Positions 59,944 through 64,000 of a stretch of DNA of 64,000 nucleotides are shown piece by piece. The first letter of the stretch is position 1. Each line of letters starts with the position of its first letter. The translations under genes were made by a program, and so were the position numbers. The notes beneath the pieces were generated by a model. That model did no database searches, was not told where the DNA came from, and worked only from the letters and a program-made list of their open reading frames with translations. The stretch comes from Pseudomonas parafulva (lineage in GTDB: Bacteria; Pseudomonadota; Gammaproteobacteria; Pseudomonadales; Pseudomonadaceae), in assembly GCF_002021815.1 (NCBI RefSeq), contig NZ_CP019952.1, positions 2,697,001 through 2,761,000 on the forward strand. The letters run 5' to 3'.

Positions 59944-60513
59944 GCCCAGTGGGCTAATGAATGCGCCTCCATCCCCCAATGCCCAGCGTGCCAATGGCTG
60001 ATAGGCGCCCTTTCGAGACTCGTAAAGTACACATTCCCGGGCGCTGACAAAGAACTCAGGCGGCGTGCTGGCCTCAGGGGGCTGCCCGTGAAAGTCGCGG
60101 GACAACGTCAAGTGGGGTCGAAAGGTGCGGTCTGCAACGGCGATACCCAAGGGCAGCAGCGCCTGTTGCAGCCCATAGACCAGTTGAAGAAGGGGCGCAG
60201 GCGTATGCTGCGCCTCAAGCACCAGGGCACCGGCCCTGTGCCACACCTGCAAGCGATCAAGCACCAGCCTCGGCGCCTTGTCGGGCAGCAGCAATTGGTC
60301 GACGGCAGCGCACACCGATGGGACCTGCGCCGCATCGACATTGCCCAGGAATGCCAGGGTGATATGGAAATTGGCGGCTGGCACCGGCCTGCCGCTGCGC
60401 AGCGCCAGGCTGCGTCGCCACTGGGAGACATCGCGGCGCTGGGCATCACTGACTGGCAGGGCGAAAAACAGCCGCTTGAACGGGCTGGCCGTAGAGCGAG
60501 TGTCCTGAGCCAT
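59932..60513 (-). CDS. thpR: RNA 2',3'-cyclic phosphodiesterase
   Basis: A 193-residue 2H phosphoesterase that opens 2',3'-cyclic phosphates. The two HxTL motifs are FHITLAFLG and RPHLTLSRD. Size and sequence match ThpR (formerly LigT). Role in tRNA or RNA repair is known for the family; the in vivo substrate is unclear. Convergent with the AraC gene. Confidence 0.93.
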   Translation of the reverse strand: MAQDTRSTASPFKRLFFALPVSDAQRRDVSQWRRSLALRSGRPVPAANFHITLAFLGNVDAAQVPSVCAAVDQLLLPDKAPRLVLDRLQVWHRAGALVLEAQHTPAPLLQLVYGLQQALLPLGIAVADRTFRPHLTLSRDFHGQPPEASTPPEFFVSARECVLYESRKGAYQPLARWALGDGGAFISPLGSHR

Positions 60514-60671
60514 AAGATCTCCTGAAGGTGAAACCAGGGTCGCGGACGATGCAACGCGACACCGAACCGGCCGGACAGTTTCGTAACAATAGGTACAAAC
60601 TGCCGCGACGATTGTTTATGCTGGCGGGCTTATGCCATCGCGCATGGCCATTTTTCGACAAGTAAACGTCC

Positions 60672-61571
60672 ATGAAAATTGCACTCGTTCTGCTATTCGT
60701 CCTCTCGATCGCCTACGTTCACCTGCGCGGCCGGGTGCGTCACAAGCTGACCCGCCAGCTGGGTGACCATTCCAGTTTCCTGGCCCCGGTCAACAGTTTC
60801 CTTTACTTGTTCTCGAAACATCCGGCCAAACCTTACCTGCCGGTCGAAGCCTTCCCTGAGCTACAACCGCTGCAGGAACACTGGCAGGAAATCCGTGAAG
60901 AAGCCCAGCGCTTACTCCAGGTTGGCGAAATCAAGAAGTCCGATAATTACGACGACGTGGGCTTCAACTCGTTCTTCAAGACAGGCTGGAAGCGGTTTTA
61001 TCTGAAGTGGTACGGCGAAAGTCATCCGTCGGCCATGACCCTGTGCCCGCGCACCACGCAGCTGCTGCAAGGCATTGGCACCGTCAAGGCCGCCATGTTC
61101 GCCACCCTGCCCCCTGGGGCCAAGCTGGTTCGGCACCGCGACCCCTATGCTGGCTCCTACCGCTATCACTTGGGCCTGGATACTCCAAACGACGACGGCT
61201 GCTACATCGACGTCGATGGCGAGAAATATTCGTGGCGCGATGGCCAGGGCGTTGTGTTCGACGAAACCTACATCCACTACGCGGCCAACACCACCGAGCA
61301 CAATCGCATCATTCTGTTCTGCGATGTGGAGCGCCCGCTCAAGTACCGCTGGGCCACGGCGTTCAATCGCTGGTTCAGCCGCAACGTCATGGCCGCCGCC
61401 GCGGCGCCCAACGATGCAGGGGACAAGACCGGCGCCATCAACCGCCTGTTCACCCGCATCTATCGCATCCGCGAACGCGGCAAGGCGCTGAAGAAGCGCA
61501 ACCGCACGCGTTACTACCTCGAAAAATGGGCAGTGGTGGCGGCGCTGGTGTTGGTGTTCATCTACATCTGA
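60672..61571 (+). CDS. lpxO: lipid A hydroxylase LpxO (aspartyl/asparaginyl beta-hydroxylase family)
   Basis: A 299-residue Fe(II)/2-oxoglutarate dioxygenase that adds a 2-hydroxyl to lipid A acyl chains. N-terminal membrane helix (~1-17) and a C-terminal helix (WAVVAALVLVFIYI). Iron ligands are HRD (in LVRHRDPYAG) and a later His in YIHYAANTTEHN; the HYAANTTEHNRIILFCD segment is diagnostic. Pseudomonads carry two LpxO paralogues; which one is uncertain. Confidence 0.9.
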   Translation: MKIALVLLFVLSIAYVHLRGRVRHKLTRQLGDHSSFLAPVNSFLYLFSKHPAKPYLPVEAFPELQPLQEHWQEIREEAQRLLQVGEIKKSDNYDDVGFNSFFKTGWKRFYLKWYGESHPSAMTLCPRTTQLLQGIGTVKAAMFATLPPGAKLVRHRDPYAGSYRYHLGLDTPNDDGCYIDVDGEKYSWRDGQGVVFDETYIHYAANTTEHNRIILFCDVERPLKYRWATAFNRWFSRNVMAAAAAPNDAGDKTGAINRLFTRIYRIRERGKALKKRNRTRYYLEKWAVVAALVLVFIYI

Positions 61572-61579
61572 GGCTGCAC

Positions 61580-62149
61580 ATGATCAATCTCCGCCCCATG
61601 ACGCCAGAAGATTTCGAGCGCTTCTGGCCCACGCTGCAGGGCGTGATCCAGGCGCGCGAAACCTACGCCCTTGACCCCGACATGACCTTTGAGCAGGCCC
61701 GCCACATGTGGCTCGAGCTGCCCCGGCATACACTGGTAGCCGAAGCGCAGGGCGAGCTCCTGGGCTCCTACTACCTCAAGGCCAACGCCGGCGGGCCAGG
61801 CAGCCACGTGGGCAATTGTGGCTACATGGTGACCGAGCAGGCACGTGGCCGCGGGGTGGCGCGCTTGATGTGCGAGCACTCGCAGAAGCTGGCTCGTCAG
61901 GAAGGCTTTCTGGCGCTGCAGTTCAACTCGGTGGTTGCCAGCAATGAAGTGGCGGTGGCCTTGTGGCACAAGCTGGGCTTCGAAACCGTCGGCCGCTTGC
62001 CCAAGGCTTACCGCCATGCACACCTGGGGTTGGTGGATTGCCTTGTCATGTATAAATGGCTGGCCGATGAGCCAGTCACGGAAAAGCCTGCGCTGCTTAT
62101 TGGCCGCAAGAACATCGAAGCGCGGGTATCGCGTCGCAAGGGTCGGTAG
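61580..62149 (+). CDS. GNAT-family N-acetyltransferase
   Basis: A 189-residue GNAT fold: acetyl-CoA-binding VTEQARGRGVARLMCEH and the C-terminal HKLGFETVGRLPKAYRH. It starts 8 bases after lpxO, so the two are likely co-transcribed. Substrate unknown; cell-envelope function is only suggested by context. Confidence 0.9.
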   Translation: MINLRPMTPEDFERFWPTLQGVIQARETYALDPDMTFEQARHMWLELPRHTLVAEAQGELLGSYYLKANAGGPGSHVGNCGYMVTEQARGRGVARLMCEHSQKLARQEGFLALQFNSVVASNEVAVALWHKLGFETVGRLPKAYRHAHLGLVDCLVMYKWLADEPVTEKPALLIGRKNIEARVSRRKGR

Positions 62150-62283
62150 TCAGCATTGGCGCTCCAGGGTCTGATGCCCGTGCCCTGGAGCCAGTACACG
62201 CCAGATTCTGACGGTTTAAAACAGGCAGTCTTGCTCAGCTCTCAGGTTATAAGATAACGTTTCGTCCGTCGTCTTTAACCGTG

Positions 62284-63456
62284 ATGCCCATGCCCCCTAC
62301 ATCCTTGCTACCTCCCCTCTCACACCAACGCTTGCAGAGCATCGACGCCCTTCGCGGTTTTGTCATGCTGATCATGCTGCTGGACCACGTGCGCGAAACG
62401 TTTTTCATGCAGTATCAGGTCAGTGACCCGATGGCCGTGGAAACCACCGAGCCTGCGTTATTCGTCAGTCGCACCCTCGCACACCTGTGCGCGCCGGTCT
62501 TCGTGCTGCTCACCGGCCTGTCTGCCTGGCTTTACGGCGAAAAACGGCAGCGTCGCGGCGAAGTCTCGATGTTTTTGTTCAAGCGCGGGCTTTTTCTGGT
62601 GGTGCTGGAATTCACCCTGGTGAACTTCGCCTGGACATTCCAGGTGCCGCCGACTGTGATCTACCTGCAAGTGATCTGGGCCATCGGTATCAGCATGATG
62701 GCGCTGTCAGCCTTGATATGGCTGCCCCGGGCTGGCCTGCTCGCCGTTGGGCTGACCCTCATCGCCGGGCACAACCTGCTTGACGGTGTGCACTTCGACG
62801 CCGCATCCCCCTGGCATGTGCCCTGGGCCATCGCTCACGACCGTACCTGGCTCGATGTCAGTTCCACACTGCGCTTGCGCACCTCCTACCCGGTACTGCC
62901 CTGGGTCGGAGTCATCGCCGTTGGCTACTGGCTCGGCCCCTGGTTGCACAGTGCATGCACACCGGCACTGCGTCAACGACGGCTGCTACACGCTGGGTGC
63001 GGCGCCCTGTTGGGCTTTGTCGCGCTGCGCGCGATCAACGCCTATGGCGAAGCGCACTGGAGTGTTCACCCAGCGCTGGCGCAGACGCTGATGAGTTTCT
63101 TCAATATCACCAAATACCCGCCGTCACTGGTGTTCCTGACGTTAACCCTGGGCGTTGGGTTGCTGCTGCTGCGTGCATTCGAGCGCGCAGGGCACCCGCG
63201 CTGGATCGGAGTGCTGGCGATGTTTGGCGCAGCCCCGATGTTTTTCTATCTGCTGCACCTTTACGTGCTCAAGCTCCTGTATCTGAGCGCATTAGGTGTG
63301 TGGGGAGCCAACCAGGGGGCCTACTTTGGTTTCCAGACCATTGCCGCGGTTTGGCTCACGTCGGCCCTGCTACCGCTGATGCTCTACCCGCCTGTACGCT
63401 GGTTCGCCCGGCTGAAGGCACGGCGGCGTGATCTGGCGTGGCTGAAGTACTTCTAG
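62284..63456 (+). CDS. DUF1624/HGSNAT-like membrane protein
   Basis: A 390-residue protein with about ten membrane helices. The start SIDALRGFVMLIMLLDHVRE is the signature of the DUF1624 / heparan-alpha-glucosaminide acetyltransferase-like group, and LLHLYVLKLLYL is near the end. Transmembrane acyl transfer to an envelope sugar is known for relatives; this target is unknown. The start may be GTG 62281, ATG 62284 or ATG 62290. Confidence 0.86.
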   Translation: MPMPPTSLLPPLSHQRLQSIDALRGFVMLIMLLDHVRETFFMQYQVSDPMAVETTEPALFVSRTLAHLCAPVFVLLTGLSAWLYGEKRQRRGEVSMFLFKRGLFLVVLEFTLVNFAWTFQVPPTVIYLQVIWAIGISMMALSALIWLPRAGLLAVGLTLIAGHNLLDGVHFDAASPWHVPWAIAHDRTWLDVSSTLRLRTSYPVLPWVGVIAVGYWLGPWLHSACTPALRQRRLLHAGCGALLGFVALRAINAYGEAHWSVHPALAQTLMSFFNITKYPPSLVFLTLTLGVGLLLLRAFERAGHPRWIGVLAMFGAAPMFFYLLHLYVLKLLYLSALGVWGANQGAYFGFQTIAAVWLTSALLPLMLYPPVRWFARLKARRRDLAWLKYF

Positions 63457-63487
63457 GCGGCTCAACCAGGCCCTAAAAGCGTTTCAC

Positions 63488-63522
63488 CCGGCGGCGCGAT
63501 GGTCTACCATGCGTGCCGCCGG
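63488..63522. terminator. hairpin after the DUF1624 gene
   Basis: CCGGCGGC (63488) pairs with GCCGCCGG (63515), with an inner TGG/CCA extension, 32 bases after the stop and followed by TTTCC. Terminator or leader structure for the next gene. Confidence 0.45.
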
Positions 63523-63603
63523 TTTCCACCCTCAAACCAATAGGGAATCCCGCGTTCGTCTTGCGCGAGCCATCGGGAACTGCCCCACAGGAGATCGTCC
63601 TGC

Positions 63604-64000
63604 ATGCTGCCCCGTTTCGCCACCCTGCTTGCTGGCCTTGGCATCGCCGGCCTGGCCCAGGGTGCACCCACCGCGTATCCGCTGACGATCGACAACTGCG
63701 GTAAACCCCAGGTGTTCACCCAGGCGCCCCAGCGCGTGGTGACCATCGGTCAGGCGGGCACCGAAATGCTGTACGCGTTGGGCTTGGGTGCCCAGCTCGC
63801 CGGTTCATCGCTGTGGTTCAATGACGTATTGCCCGATTACCAGGCGCAAGACGCCAAGGTCCCTCGGCTTGCCGACAACGAGCCCAGCTTCGAGGCGGTG
63901 GTGGGCAAGCGCCCGCAACTGGTGACGGCCCAGTTCGAATGGATGGTCGGGGACCAGGGCGCGGTGGGTACGCGCGAGCAATTCGATGAATTGGGCATCG
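63604..64000 (+). CDS. ABC transporter periplasmic binding protein, start only
   Basis: The first ~132 residues of an exported BtuF/FecB-type binding protein; the gene continues past 64000. Signal peptide MLPRFATLLAGLGIAGLAQG, then YPLTIDNCGKPQVFT and RVVTIGQAGTEMLYALGLG, typical of iron-siderophore or cobalamin binding proteins. AGGAG lies 10 bases upstream. Ligand cannot be decided from this part; a siderophore fits the iron theme. Confidence 0.85.
   Translation, partial: MLPRFATLLAGLGIAGLAQGAPTAYPLTIDNCGKPQVFTQAPQRVVTIGQAGTEMLYALGLGAQLAGSSLWFNDVLPDYQAQDAKVPRLADNEPSFEAVVGKRPQLVTAQFEWMVGDQGAVGTREQFDELGI

Noticed and set aside
63457..63603. Cobalamin riboswitch before the binding-protein gene
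   Set aside because: The gap is too short and lacks the B12-box; only one hairpin is present.
1..64000. Mobile elements, CRISPR arrays, tRNA or rRNA genes
   Set aside because: No transposase, integrase, terminal-repeat pair with a gene between, spaced repeats, or tRNA/rRNA signature was seen on either strand.

Overview
This is a chromosomal segment of a fluorescent Pseudomonas, most likely of the P. putida group. The evidence is the pyoverdine genes (pvdA, an MbtH-like gene, a type II thioesterase and a complete fpvGHJK-fpvCDEF operon), PvdS-type promoter signatures, an MvaT-family H-NS analogue, an lpxO homologue, Pseudomonas-style repeats and high GC with typical pseudomonad codon use. I see no tRNA, rRNA, CRISPR array, phage gene or intact insertion sequence. 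It looks like native chromosome, not a recent island.

Layout. 1-9.6 kb: 5'-truncated-at-window-edge exonuclease III, an atypical SDR, LysR regulators, an ABC exporter, a shortened WYL-like regulator, a GST and an MFS pump. 9.6-13.5 kb: a beta-CASP RNase-like enzyme and a MocR regulator facing the EamA transporter it probably controls. 13.6-20.7 kb: a five-gene signalling operon (CHASE3/GAF hybrid kinase, CheR, CheB, receiver-kinase, receiver) with a divergent single-domain receiver. 20.7-26 kb: cobF, gloA, an AroE-like dehydrogenase, small proteins, another lone receiver and a second EamA permease. 26-39.7 kb: PbpG, then the pyoverdine block: PvdS promoter and pvdA, the eight-gene fpv operon for reductive iron release from ferripyoverdine, a 155-bp REPIN-like inverted repeat, a lytic-transglycosylase-like lipoprotein, and a leftward MbtH-thioesterase pair under a second PvdS-like promoter. 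A ribBX-type riboflavin gene follows. 39.8-43.9 kb: a four-gene polyamine-type ABC importer. 44-47.2 kb: a PstS-OmpA fusion, TerC and an MvaT-like operon. 47.3-64 kb: mixed catabolic, redox and regulatory genes (acyl-CoA dehydrogenase, cysteine desulfurase, nitroreductase, LysR/AraC regulators, LysE and MFS exporters, zinc alcohol dehydrogenase, ThpR, LpxO, GNAT), ending inside a periplasmic binding protein.

How they work together. PvdA hydroxylates ornithine for pyoverdine, MbtH and the thioesterase support NRPS enzymes encoded elsewhere, and the Fpv proteins reduce and capture the iron in the periplasm. The 14-20 kb operon looks like a chemotaxis-like phosphorelay with methylation enzymes but no MCP, CheA or CheW in the window. 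The most attractive leads are this operon, the lytic-transglycosylase signature in the DUF1615 lipoprotein, a candidate small RNA or leader before gloA, and several well-spaced operator-like repeats (12.53-12.61, 24.06-24.10, 38.57/39.80 and 58.93 kb).
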